Below are positions 23,088 to 30,276 of a DNA stretch of 30,276 bases, one piece after another. The position numbers and the translations under genes are program-made. Numbering within the stretch: the first letter of the stretch is position 1; each line of letters starts with the position of its first letter. The notes under the pieces are model-generated. The model saw nothing but the letters and a program-made list of their open reading frames with translations, ran no database searches and had not been told where the DNA came from. Source of the stretch: CAZABG01 sp964460985 (GTDB taxonomy: Bacteria; Chlamydiota; Chlamydiia; Chlamydiales; Parachlamydiaceae); the NCBI GenBank assembly GCA_964460985.1, contig CAYWQX010000026.1, forward strand, positions 1 through 30,276, in the 5' to 3' direction.

Positions 23088-24032
23088 ATGACAGTTAGCC
23101 CCACTTATATTTACTGGACTCCGGTTCCGATTCCACCAGCACCCCCTTCAGAACAAGTAGACTCAAGCGCTTTTGCACCAATACCGGTCCCTCAATCCCC
23201 TGAACCTCCTCCATCCTATGTAAATGATCAATATGAAGCTCCTTTGAAAAAGCCAAAAAAAATTGAAGAGACAAAATACAGTCATTCAAAACAGCCTTTA
23301 GACAAAAAAGTGGTGGAGCTGAATCAAGCTATGACAGAAGTGTTCGATCTCGTTCGAACGGTCATGGAAGAGCACTACAAACCCAGCAAGCAACTTGAAG
23401 AGGGCTATTTTTGCCAAGAGTACTGTCCAAGAAGAAGAGAAGTGAGCAGTGTCAGTGTTACAGTGATTTCCGTTAATACCTGGAGCAGCTGGGGACCCTC
23501 TTTTGTAGATGATCGTAGAAGAAGTAGACACTCCTCCTCCGATGAGGGTTCAGGTACTTTGATTAGAATATTAATCGGCGTGGTTGCGGTGGTAGTTGCT
23601 ATAGCAGCGGTGGTTTTAATCGCCAAAGATGTCAAAAGAAACGAAAGAACGACTCAAGCGATGGAAGCTCTCAACCATCTTGAAGACAAGATTAATGAAT
23701 TAGAGAAATTGGATCCAAAGATTGATACCTCTAAACCGCGTAAACTGCTTCAAGCGGGAGATCTTATTTTTGATAAATTAAAACGTGATTTCAGATGGAG
23801 TATTATCACTAAAAGCGCGCTTTTAGTGGGGGCTATAGGAGTGGCAGTCGCTGTAGCGGTGGCCGCGTGGCCGGTTATTGTTGCTTTCGCAGCCGTCACG
23901 GCTTTATCCTTGCTCGTCATCCTAGGTAGAGTTGTTTATACCTGGAATGACGACAAGAATTTGTCCAATGCAGCGATGAAGGTATTAAGCCCTTTCTTTA
24001 ATGGAACTGAGCTTCTTCCGTCGACCCTTTAA
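23088..24032 (+). CDS. Inc-like membrane protein with proline-rich PPxY N-terminus
   Basis: 314 aa from the ATG at 23088, which has a Shine-Dalgarno GAGGA at good distance; an in-frame TTG at 23076 is less likely. No signal peptide. Residues 10-45 are proline-rich and include P41-P-S-Y44, a PPxY motif of the kind bound by WW domains. A basic/serine patch (142-156) precedes a first membrane helix (about 158-180). A helical segment (183-236) leads to a long hydrophobic block (about 237-282) able to form a membrane hairpin. Paired hydrophobic blocks without a signal peptide resemble chlamydial inclusion-membrane (Inc) proteins. That class is recognised by hydropathy, not similarity, so this is a candidate only. 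Its last 35 bases overlap the 3' end of the isocitrate lyase gene on the other strand. Confidence 0.75.
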   Translation: MTVSPTYIYWTPVPIPPAPPSEQVDSSAFAPIPVPQSPEPPPSYVNDQYEAPLKKPKKIEETKYSHSKQPLDKKVVELNQAMTEVFDLVRTVMEEHYKPSKQLEEGYFCQEYCPRRREVSSVSVTVISVNTWSSWGPSFVDDRRRSRHSSSDEGSGTLIRILIGVVAVVVAIAAVVLIAKDVKRNERTTQAMEALNHLEDKINELEKLDPKIDTSKPRKLLQAGDLIFDKLKRDFRWSIITKSALLVGAIGVAVAVAVAAWPVIVAFAAVTALSLLVILGRVVYTWNDDKNLSNAAMKVLSPFFNGTELLPSTL

Positions 24033-25272
24033 GGGCGGCAGTAGAGGCTTTATTCTCTGTCACCGCTAATAAAAGCTCGTCAAAGTATCCAGTGCCCACA
24101 AAGCTCTGGTGCTTGGCGGCTTTATAGCCCTCTTTTTCAAGTGCAAACTCTTTTTCCTGCAGTTTGGAGTAAGCGAGCATCCCGTCTTTAGAATAATCAT
24201 GGGCAAGCTCAAACATACTTTCATTGATCGCATGAAAACCGGCTAAGGTTACAAACTGGAATTTATAACCCATTTCGCCCAGTTTGTTTTGGAAAGTTTT
24301 GAGTTCCTGGTCGTTCAAATGTTTTTTCCAATTGAACGAAGGAGAGCAGTTATAAGCGAGCCATTTGCCGGGATAGTGTTTATGAACCCCTTTAGCAAAC
24401 TCTTCCGCCTGTTTTAAGTCAGGAGTCGACGTTTCACACCATAAAATGTCTGCATAAGGAGCATAAGCAATCGCTCTTTTGATCGCGAGTTCATTGCCGC
24501 CTCTTAGCACATAGAACCCTTCATTCGATCTTTCTCCGGTTAAAAATTCTTGATCAAGGTCATTGAAATCGGATCGGATAAAGGAGGCCGACTGGGCATC
24601 GGTTCTGGCTATAAGAAGAGTCGGAACCCCTAATAAATCGGCGGCAAACCTAGCTGAGATGAGTTTTTCAATAAAATCGCTGGCAGGCACCAACACTTTT
24701 CCGCCCATATGGCCGCATTTTTTGAGAGAGGAGAGTTGATCTTCCAAGTGAATGGCAGCAGCTCCCTCACGAATCATCGCTTTGATAAGCTCAATCGTAT
24801 TTAAAGGCCCCCCAAATCCCGCTTCAGCATCGGCTACGATCGGTTGAAACCAGTCCCTTCCATTAACATTTTGCATGTGATCGATTTGATCGCGCCTTGC
24901 AAAGGCATTTTGAATTCGGCGGATGATCGTAGGAACACTGGTTACAGGATACAAGCTTTGATCGGGATAGGTCTCTAAAGCATCGTTGGCATCGGCTGCT
25001 ACTTGCCATCCGCTTAAGTAAATCGCCTCAAGTCCCGCTTCAACCATTTGTACGGCTTGAGTTCCCGTCATTGCGCCAAGCGCTCGTATAAAAGGCTTTT
25101 CAGAAAGGTATTGCCATAATTTTTCGGCGCCATGTTTAGCGAGAGGCTGATCAAACACAATCGAGCCTCTAAGCCTTACAACATCCTCTGCTTTATAGGG
25201 ACGCTCAATCCCTTTCCAACGAGGTTTTTTCCATTCTTGTTCTAGCTTTGCAACATCGTCTTTGTTGTACAT
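23998..25272 (-). CDS. aceA: Isocitrate lyase
   Basis: 424 aa, typical of the bacterial short form. Markers are GAMTGTQAVQMVEAG (66-80), SGWQVAADAN (87-96), the active-site signature KKCGHMGGKVLVP (184-196, catalytic C186), IARTDAQSA, YNCSPSFNWKK and the C-terminal GSTEEAQFH, close to the E. coli ending. It splits isocitrate into succinate and glyoxylate, the first step of the glyoxylate bypass. Its ATG shares one base with the malate synthase stop (TAATG at 25272), which indicates an operon with coupled translation. Confidence 0.98.
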   Translation of the reverse strand: MYNKDDVAKLEQEWKKPRWKGIERPYKAEDVVRLRGSIVFDQPLAKHGAEKLWQYLSEKPFIRALGAMTGTQAVQMVEAGLEAIYLSGWQVAADANDALETYPDQSLYPVTSVPTIIRRIQNAFARRDQIDHMQNVNGRDWFQPIVADAEAGFGGPLNTIELIKAMIREGAAAIHLEDQLSSLKKCGHMGGKVLVPASDFIEKLISARFAADLLGVPTLLIARTDAQSASFIRSDFNDLDQEFLTGERSNEGFYVLRGGNELAIKRAIAYAPYADILWCETSTPDLKQAEEFAKGVHKHYPGKWLAYNCSPSFNWKKHLNDQELKTFQNKLGEMGYKFQFVTLAGFHAINESMFELAHDYSKDGMLAYSKLQEKEFALEKEGYKAAKHQSFVGTGYFDELLLAVTENKASTAALKGSTEEAQFH

Positions 25273-26858
25273 TATTTTATATACTCATAAGCTGGGAGGG
25301 TTAAAAAATCGGGAATATGAGGCTCCAAAACCATCCTTATCAGAAGTTTTGAGGCCTCCGGAAGACCTTTCGAGTAGGCAAAATGGGCGTCATTTTGAAT
25401 ATGCGCCATTTCTTCTTTAATATAAGCGTCTAATATCTTGGGCGAAATGTGACCTTCTTTATTTTGAACAGGCGTCTGACGGTGGTTCCATTCCCAAAGC
25501 TGCGCTCTTGAGATTTCGGCTGTCGCTGCATCTTCCATAAGATTGAAGATCGCTTGGGCGCCAACGCCTTGAAACCAGCCTGCCAAATATCTGAGAGTCA
25601 CATTGATATTGCTTCGGACCCCTTTTTCAGTTACGATGACACTCGGGCTAAAGAAATTTAAAAGATCGCTTCCTTGAATTGTTACAGGGGGAAGCGGCCA
25701 ATCGATTTGATTTTTTCGTTTGCCGATTCGTTTTTCAAAAGGCTCTCTTGCAATTTGCACTAAATCGGGGTGGGCGACCCAGGTTCCATCAAAGCCCTGG
25801 CCGACTTCGCGCATTTTATCTTCATAAACTTTAGCAAAGGCAAGTTTATTGACTTCCGGGTCTTTTCTGGAGGGGACAAAAGCGGACATGCCGCCGATGG
25901 CATAGGCATTTCTTTTATGGCAAATCATTACTAGGATTTGCGCGTAGGCCATCATAAATGGCAGCGTCATCGTCACTTTGTCACGGTCAGGAAAAACCGC
26001 GAAGGGATGAGTGTGAAGCTTCTTTATGATGCTGAAGATGTAATCCCATCTTCCGGCGTTTAGACCTAAAATGTAGTCTTTCAAAGCGAAAAGAATATCT
26101 TCCATATGAAAAGCTGCAGGAATCGTTTCGATCAGAACAGTTGCCCGAATCGATTTAAAGGGGACTTTTAAGTAGTTTTCTGAAAATTTGAAGACTTCAT
26201 TCCAAAGCTCCGCTTCGTGATACGACTCCATTTTAGGAAGATAAAAGTAAGGTCCGCTTCCTCTTTTAAGAAGCTCCTCCGCATTGTGGAAAAAATAGAG
26301 GCCAAAATCAAAAAGAGAGCCTGACATTTGCTCTCCATCGATGATAATATGCTTTTCCGGTAAATGCCATCCACGCGGCCTGACCATCAAAGTCGCAATT
26401 TTCTCTTTGAGTTTGTATTCTTTACCCTCTTCATTTTTGAAACTAAGGGTTTTTCTAACAGCTTCTTTGAGATTGTTTTGCCCCTCGATTAAATTATCCC
26501 ATGTGGGACAGTTCGCATCTTCAAAATCGGCCATAAAGGTGTCTGCGCCTGAGTTAAGCGCGTTAATCACCATTTTTTTGTCGGTAGGCCCTGTGATTTC
26601 AACCCATCTCTGCTCCAAATCTTTAGGCGGCGGATTGACTTTCCAGAACGGATCTTTTCTGACTTCATACATCTCTCTTGGCGCCTTTGGAGACTCGCCT
26701 TTTAAAAAAAGATGCTGCTGTTCGATTCTGTCTTTGAGAAGCTTAAGACGTTTTTTATTAAAATTTTTGTGCAATTCAGTTAAAAACTTTAAGGCTTCTG
26801 GTGTGAGAATGGCCTCTTGCGAAGTCGATTTTTTTTCGATGTGAATGGTTGCGGTCAT
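25272..26858 (-). CDS. aceB: Malate synthase A
   Basis: 528 aa, the length of the A isoform. Markers are MADFEDANCPTW (109-120), LMVRPRGWHLPEKH (157-170) with the active-site arginine, ATVLIETIPAAF (239-250), and LGLNAGRWDYIFS (264-276). The family signature usually has His before the two residues preceding GLN; here it is Tyr262, a small departure. GGMSAFVPSRKDPEVN and GTWVAHPDLV complete the set. It condenses glyoxylate with acetyl-CoA to malate. First gene of the aceB-aceA operon. An extended -10-like TGCTATGGT lies only 6 nt upstream of the ATG at 26858, so the leader may be minimal. Confidence 0.97.
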   Translation of the reverse strand: MTATIHIEKKSTSQEAILTPEALKFLTELHKNFNKKRLKLLKDRIEQQHLFLKGESPKAPREMYEVRKDPFWKVNPPPKDLEQRWVEITGPTDKKMVINALNSGADTFMADFEDANCPTWDNLIEGQNNLKEAVRKTLSFKNEEGKEYKLKEKIATLMVRPRGWHLPEKHIIIDGEQMSGSLFDFGLYFFHNAEELLKRGSGPYFYLPKMESYHEAELWNEVFKFSENYLKVPFKSIRATVLIETIPAAFHMEDILFALKDYILGLNAGRWDYIFSIIKKLHTHPFAVFPDRDKVTMTLPFMMAYAQILVMICHKRNAYAIGGMSAFVPSRKDPEVNKLAFAKVYEDKMREVGQGFDGTWVAHPDLVQIAREPFEKRIGKRKNQIDWPLPPVTIQGSDLLNFFSPSVIVTEKGVRSNINVTLRYLAGWFQGVGAQAIFNLMEDAATAEISRAQLWEWNHRQTPVQNKEGHISPKILDAYIKEEMAHIQNDAHFAYSKGLPEASKLLIRMVLEPHIPDFLTLPAYEYIK

Positions 26859-26923
26859 AATACCACCATAGCAAAAAATATTTTTAAACCAAAAAGAGTT
26901 AACGGTCCCCGAAAAAAATTTGT

Positions 26924-26929
26924 TATACT
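26924..26929 (+). promoter_or_regulatory. -10 box of sdaA (short-leader candidate)
   Basis: TATACT (five of six) ends 9 nt before the ATG at 26939. The best -35 candidate, TTAACG at 26899-26904, has four matches but a long 19-bp spacer. If used, the leader is only a few bases. Confidence 0.35.
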
Positions 26930-26938
26930 TAGAGATAT

Positions 26939-28315
26939 ATGTCCATTTCAGTATTTGATCTGTTTAAAATTGGGATTGGCCCTTCGAGCTCCCACACGGT
27001 AGGCCCTATGAAGGCCTCCCTGAAATTTGTTTTGAATCTTGAAGCATCCGGCAAACTATCAACCACTTATAGAGTTAAGAGCGATCTCTATGGATCGCTT
27101 GCTCTTACCGGGAAAGGTCACGCAACCGATCTTGCCTGCCTCCTTGGATTAGAAGGGAATGCGCCGGATACCGTGGATCCGAATATTGTGATCCCCCGCT
27201 GTGAAGAAATTCGTAAAACGCACAAAATTAACTTGCTAGGAAAAAAAGAAGCCTCTTTTTTTGAAGAGAGCGATCTTATTTTCCACATGGATAAACAGCT
27301 GCCCTACCACCCTAATGGGATGCGTTTTACCGCCTTTGATGAAGCGGGAAATGAGCTTTTCTCGGAAGTCTACTATTCGGTTGGCGGCGGTTTTATTGTC
27401 GATCATGCGAGCGCGAGTAAAGATGCCCACTTAGTGGAGAATTCTCATAAGGATCCCTACCCCTTCAAGACCGCAGACGAGCTTTTAAAACAGTGTCAAA
27501 AGCACAATATGACGATCGCCGAGCTCATGATGGAAAATGAGAAATCATGGAGATCAGAAGCAGAAGTCAGAGAAGGTCTTTTAAAGATCTGGTCGGTCAT
27601 GAAAGGCTGCGTGGATAGAGGCTGCCATGAAGAGGGGACTCTTCCGGGCGGCTTAAATGTAAGACGCCGAGCCTCTACGCTTTATAAACATTTAAATGAT
27701 CCCTCAAAAATTCATAATCCCGCCGAAGTAATGGAGTGGGTAAGCCTTTGGGCCCTTGCAGTGAACGAAGAAAACGCGGCCGGTGGAAGAGTCGTGACGG
27801 CTCCGACTAACGGAGCTGCCGGAGTGATACCCGCTGTCATGCATTACTATTCCAAGTTTACCCCGAATGCGAGTGATGAGGGGATTATCACCTTTATGCT
27901 AGTCGCGGGTGCGATGGGAATCCTCTATAAGCTCGGCGCCTCGATTTCGGCGGCTGAAATGGGCTGCATGGGCGAAGTGGGTGTCGCCTGCTCGATGGCA
28001 GCGGGTGGACTTACGGCAGCTTACGGCGGGACTACTGAACAGATAGAAAATGCAGCCGAAATTGGAATGGAACACAATCTGGGACTTACCTGCGATCCGA
28101 TAAAAGGACTTGTTCAAATCCCATGTATTGAACGAAATACTATGGGTGCGGTAAAAGCAATTAACGCCACTTTTTTAGCATTAAGGGGTGACGGCATACA
28201 CCGAGTCTCGCTCGATCAAGTGATTGCAACGATGCGAGAAACTGGAAACAACATGAAGGCGATCTACAAAGAAACATCTTTAGGGGGCTTAGCTGTCAAC
28301 GTACCAGAATGTTAA
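26939..28315 (+). CDS. sdaA: L-serine ammonia-lyase (single-chain, iron-sulfur)
   Basis: 458 aa. It starts SISVFDLFKIGIGPSSSHTVGPM, the usual beginning of the fused beta-alpha type. APTNGAAGVIPAV (288-300) and the cluster cysteines C343, C385 and C396 are in the expected places, the last in VQIPCIERN. The protein ends in Cys458; from memory, the Legionella enzyme has the same length and its C-terminal cysteine reaches into the active site to cap the cluster. It converts serine to pyruvate and ammonia. Serine is also the substrate of the cystathionine beta-synthase in this window. The gene is divergent from aceB and overlaps the next gene by 7 nt. Confidence 0.96.
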   Translation: MSISVFDLFKIGIGPSSSHTVGPMKASLKFVLNLEASGKLSTTYRVKSDLYGSLALTGKGHATDLACLLGLEGNAPDTVDPNIVIPRCEEIRKTHKINLLGKKEASFFEESDLIFHMDKQLPYHPNGMRFTAFDEAGNELFSEVYYSVGGGFIVDHASASKDAHLVENSHKDPYPFKTADELLKQCQKHNMTIAELMMENEKSWRSEAEVREGLLKIWSVMKGCVDRGCHEEGTLPGGLNVRRRASTLYKHLNDPSKIHNPAEVMEWVSLWALAVNEENAAGGRVVTAPTNGAAGVIPAVMHYYSKFTPNASDEGIITFMLVAGAMGILYKLGASISAAEMGCMGEVGVACSMAAGGLTAAYGGTTEQIENAAEIGMEHNLGLTCDPIKGLVQIPCIERNTMGAVKAINATFLALRGDGIHRVSLDQVIATMRETGNNMKAIYKETSLGGLAVNVPEC

Positions 28316-29121
28316 AGGAAACATTGAATCGAACAGAAACACGTGAATCGGTCGAGTTTGAAGTAAACGGAGAAAAAATCTTCGGGATTTTTCATCGACC
28401 TATCCTTTCAAAAACACCTTATCCTTCAGTCATCATCAGCCATGGGATGGCAGGTCATAAAACCGGGAGATACCGAGTCTACGTAGATCTTGCTAAAGAG
28501 CTCAGTAAAATGGGGTTTGGAGTTTTACGCTTTGATTTTAGAGGCTCCGGCGATTCAGAAGGGGATTTTGGATCGATTACATTGCAAGATCAAGTGGATG
28601 ATTTACTCGAAGCGATTAAATGGGTGAGAAAGGATCCTCACGTCGATAAAAATAGAGTCGGACTGTTCGGAAGATCGTTTGGCGGAACAATCGCAGTTAT
28701 TGCAGCAGCAGAGGCTGCAGATATTAAAAGCATCGCTCTCTGGGCCCCTCTTTTTTCTGCTCAGCAATGGAAGGATAAATGGGATTTCATAAATGCGAGC
28801 ACGAGCGATCCTGAAAAAATCGAGGAGTTCAGAACGATCAACGGCCAGGTAGGCGGTTTAGAATTCTATGATAATCTTTTCAATTTAGATATCACCCCTT
28901 ATATCCAAAAGCTATCTAAAGTCCCTTTTCTCCATATCCACGGCCTGAAAGATACGAATGTTTTTCCAAGCCATGCCTATGATTATGAGAAGGCAAGAAG
29001 AGGAGCTGAGATCAATGCTTTCATCAAGCTTGAAAATACCGATCACGATTTCACTCACCGTAAAGAGCGGTTTCAAGCGATTGAACAGACCTGCAGCTGG
29101 TTCGAAAAAACGTTAAAATAA
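28309..29121 (+). CDS. Alpha/beta hydrolase (serine aminopeptidase/esterase-like)
   Basis: 270 aa with a full hydrolase triad: S123 in FGRSFGGT (nucleophile elbow), D215 in HGLKDTNVFP, and H246 in NTDHDF. The oxyanion region is ISHGMAGHKTGRY (43-55) and FDFRGSGDSEGDFG (75-88) is typical of this hydrolase branch. Substrate unknown; ester or thioester hydrolysis, or acyl transfer, is possible. A hydrolase before PPi-phosphofructokinase is, as I recall, also found in Chlamydia (CT206-CT207). The ATG at 28309 overlaps the sdaA stop and has no Shine-Dalgarno sequence. A TTG at 28324 has AAAGGA at a workable distance and is a credible alternative start, five codons in. Confidence 0.88.
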   Translation: MLKETLNRTETRESVEFEVNGEKIFGIFHRPILSKTPYPSVIISHGMAGHKTGRYRVYVDLAKELSKMGFGVLRFDFRGSGDSEGDFGSITLQDQVDDLLEAIKWVRKDPHVDKNRVGLFGRSFGGTIAVIAAAEAADIKSIALWAPLFSAQQWKDKWDFINASTSDPEKIEEFRTINGQVGGLEFYDNLFNLDITPYIQKLSKVPFLHIHGLKDTNVFPSHAYDYEKARRGAEINAFIKLENTDHDFTHRKERFQAIEQTCSWFEKTLK

Positions 29122-29133
29122 GAGTTTCGTCTG

Positions 29134-30276
29134 ATGAGTTTAGCCGATATTCGTAGAAAAACCGAGCTTGATCTTCCCTTGGAGCTTCAATCGATCGAAA
29201 ATCTAGTAGCTTACACCGAAGAGAAGCTAGAAGTTGCAAAAGCGATTGAAACCTTATTTCCCCATCTCAATCATCAGGTTATAAAATTCCGTAAAGGCGA
29301 AAAAGAACAACATAAGCCCTTAAGAGTTGGTGTGGTTCTTTCGGGGGGGCAAGCGGCTGGCGGTCATAATGTGATTGTGGGTCTATTCAGAGCCTTAAAA
29401 AAATTAAACGCTGGATCTGAGCTTATTGGTTTTTTGGATGGTCCGATCGGCATCATTAACAATAAAACCAAACCACTTGAAGAAAGTTTCGTGAACGAGT
29501 ACTTCAATCAAGGCGGGTTTGATATGATCGGCTCGGGCCGGGACAAGATTGAAACGCCGGAACAATTTGAAAAGAGTCTCAAAACTGTTCAAGCATTAAA
29601 ACTAGATGGAGTCGTGGTGATTGGTGGAGATGATTCCAATACCAACGCGGCTCTTCTCGCGGAATTTTTCCAATCTAAAAATCAACCTACCACCGTTGTA
29701 GGAGTGCCTAAAACGATTGACGGCGATCTTAAAAATAAATACATCGAAACGTCCTTTGGATTTGATACAGCTTGTAAAACCTATTCGGAGATGATCGGCA
29801 ATATTTTAAAAGACACCTTATCCGCTAAAAAATATTGGTATTTTATCAAGCTGATGGGGAGATCTGCCTCCCACATTACCCTTGAATGCGCTCTCCAAAC
29901 CCATCCCAATCTTACGCTGATTGCAGAAGAGCGAGAGTCGCTTGATACCCTTGTTTCTAAAATGGTTAAATTGATCGAATCCAAACCTTATGGGGCTATT
30001 CTTATCCCGGAAGGGATTATTGAATTTATTCCAGAGATGGAAAAGTTGATCCAAGCTCTTAACAAGGAAACAGACCCGAACAAACTTCTGCCTGAGCTTA
30101 AAACTCTTTTTCAAAGCCTTCCGGATACGATCCAAAAGCAGCTTACGATGGATCGGGATCCTCATGGCAACGTTCAAGTCTCCAAAATTGATACCGAGCG
30201 TTTCTTCATTGAGCTCGTTCAAGCCCGTACTCAAAAGAAATTTTCGCCCCAGCCGCTCTTCTTCGGCTATGAAGGC
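29134..30276 (+). CDS. pfp: PPi-dependent 6-phosphofructokinase, beta-type (partial, runs off the window)
   Basis: Open reading frame of 381 codons without a stop at the window edge; the full protein is expected to be about 550 aa. VGVVLSGGQAAGGHNV (65-80) is the phosphate-binding start; GGDDSNTNA (164-172), with Asp at the position that is Gly in ATP-using enzymes, and PKTIDGDL (192-199) mark the PPi-dependent long form. MGRSASHITLECALQTHPN (241-259) binds fructose-6-phosphate. It catalyses the reversible PPi-dependent step between fructose-6-phosphate and fructose-1,6-bisphosphate, so it can serve glycolysis or gluconeogenesis. It starts 13 nt after the hydrolase stop codon. No strong Shine-Dalgarno sequence is seen. 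Confidence 0.95.
   Translation, partial: MSLADIRRKTELDLPLELQSIENLVAYTEEKLEVAKAIETLFPHLNHQVIKFRKGEKEQHKPLRVGVVLSGGQAAGGHNVIVGLFRALKKLNAGSELIGFLDGPIGIINNKTKPLEESFVNEYFNQGGFDMIGSGRDKIETPEQFEKSLKTVQALKLDGVVVIGGDDSNTNAALLAEFFQSKNQPTTVVGVPKTIDGDLKNKYIETSFGFDTACKTYSEMIGNILKDTLSAKKYWYFIKLMGRSASHITLECALQTHPNLTLIAEERESLDTLVSKMVKLIESKPYGAILIPEGIIEFIPEMEKLIQALNKETDPNKLLPELKTLFQSLPDTIQKQLTMDRDPHGNVQVSKIDTERFFIELVQARTQKKFSPQPLFFGYEG

Noticed and set aside
26341..26844. 167-codon open frame on the plus strand
   Set aside because: Entirely antisense to malate synthase; low-complexity Ser/Phe/Leu composition and no ribosome site.
29818..30234. 138-codon open frame on the minus strand near the right edge
   Set aside because: Antisense to PPi-phosphofructokinase, which has all expected motifs through this stretch.

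Overview
The window reads as a chromosomal segment of a member of the Chlamydiota outside the Chlamydiaceae (an amoeba-associated 'environmental' chlamydia, Parachlamydia/Waddlia/Simkania-like). I infer this from gene content and order, without a search. From memory, kdsB-pyrG-ruvX-zwf-pgl, rpmG-lolE-lolD and (alpha/beta hydrolase)-PPi-phosphofructokinase are neighbourhoods also found in Chlamydia. The kit of ankyrin, leucine-rich-repeat and Inc-like proteins and a eukaryote-type sphingosine-1-phosphate lyase fits an intracellular lifestyle. No insertion sequence, phage gene, CRISPR array or rRNA gene was seen.

Layout. (1) 60-1378, minus: two small related beta-solenoid-like proteins of unknown role. 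(2) 1446-4667, minus: an operon of a VKOR-DsbA fusion, a cystathionine beta-synthase and a cystathionine gamma-lyase-type enzyme, joining periplasmic disulfide formation to cysteine synthesis from homocysteine; it has a good promoter with a palindrome in its spacer. (3) 4826-14118, minus: a compact ten-gene run kdsB-pyrG-ruvX-zwf-opcA-like-pgl-tsaD-rpmG-lolE-lolD, often with ATGA overlaps, covering CMP-Kdo and CTP synthesis, NADPH production, tRNA modification, a ribosomal protein and lipoprotein export. (4) 14119-14235: a divergent promoter region; waaA (Kdo transferase) leaves rightwards, and both promoters sit almost on the start codons.

(5) 15530-24032: an accessory stretch with an exported ankyrin protein, an initiator/elongator tRNA-Met pair, a large LRR-like protein, the sphingosine-1-phosphate lyase, a 57-codon membrane protein, an exported WYL-like protein, a PEGA lipoprotein, an inositol-monophosphatase-type enzyme and an Inc-like membrane protein with a PPxY motif. 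(6) 23998-26858, minus: malate synthase and isocitrate lyase overlapping by one base, a complete glyoxylate bypass. (7) 26939-30276, plus: L-serine dehydratase, an alpha/beta hydrolase and a PPi-dependent phosphofructokinase cut by the window edge.

Taken together the core genes describe more central metabolism than Chlamydiaceae carry: an oxidative pentose-phosphate entry with an OpcA-like partner, the glyoxylate bypass, serine to pyruvate, and serine plus homocysteine to cysteine. The least familiar parts are the host-directed candidates between 15530 and 24032, the two mRNA hairpins that close over start codons (724-753 and 22144-22170), and the promoter palindrome at 4716-4729.
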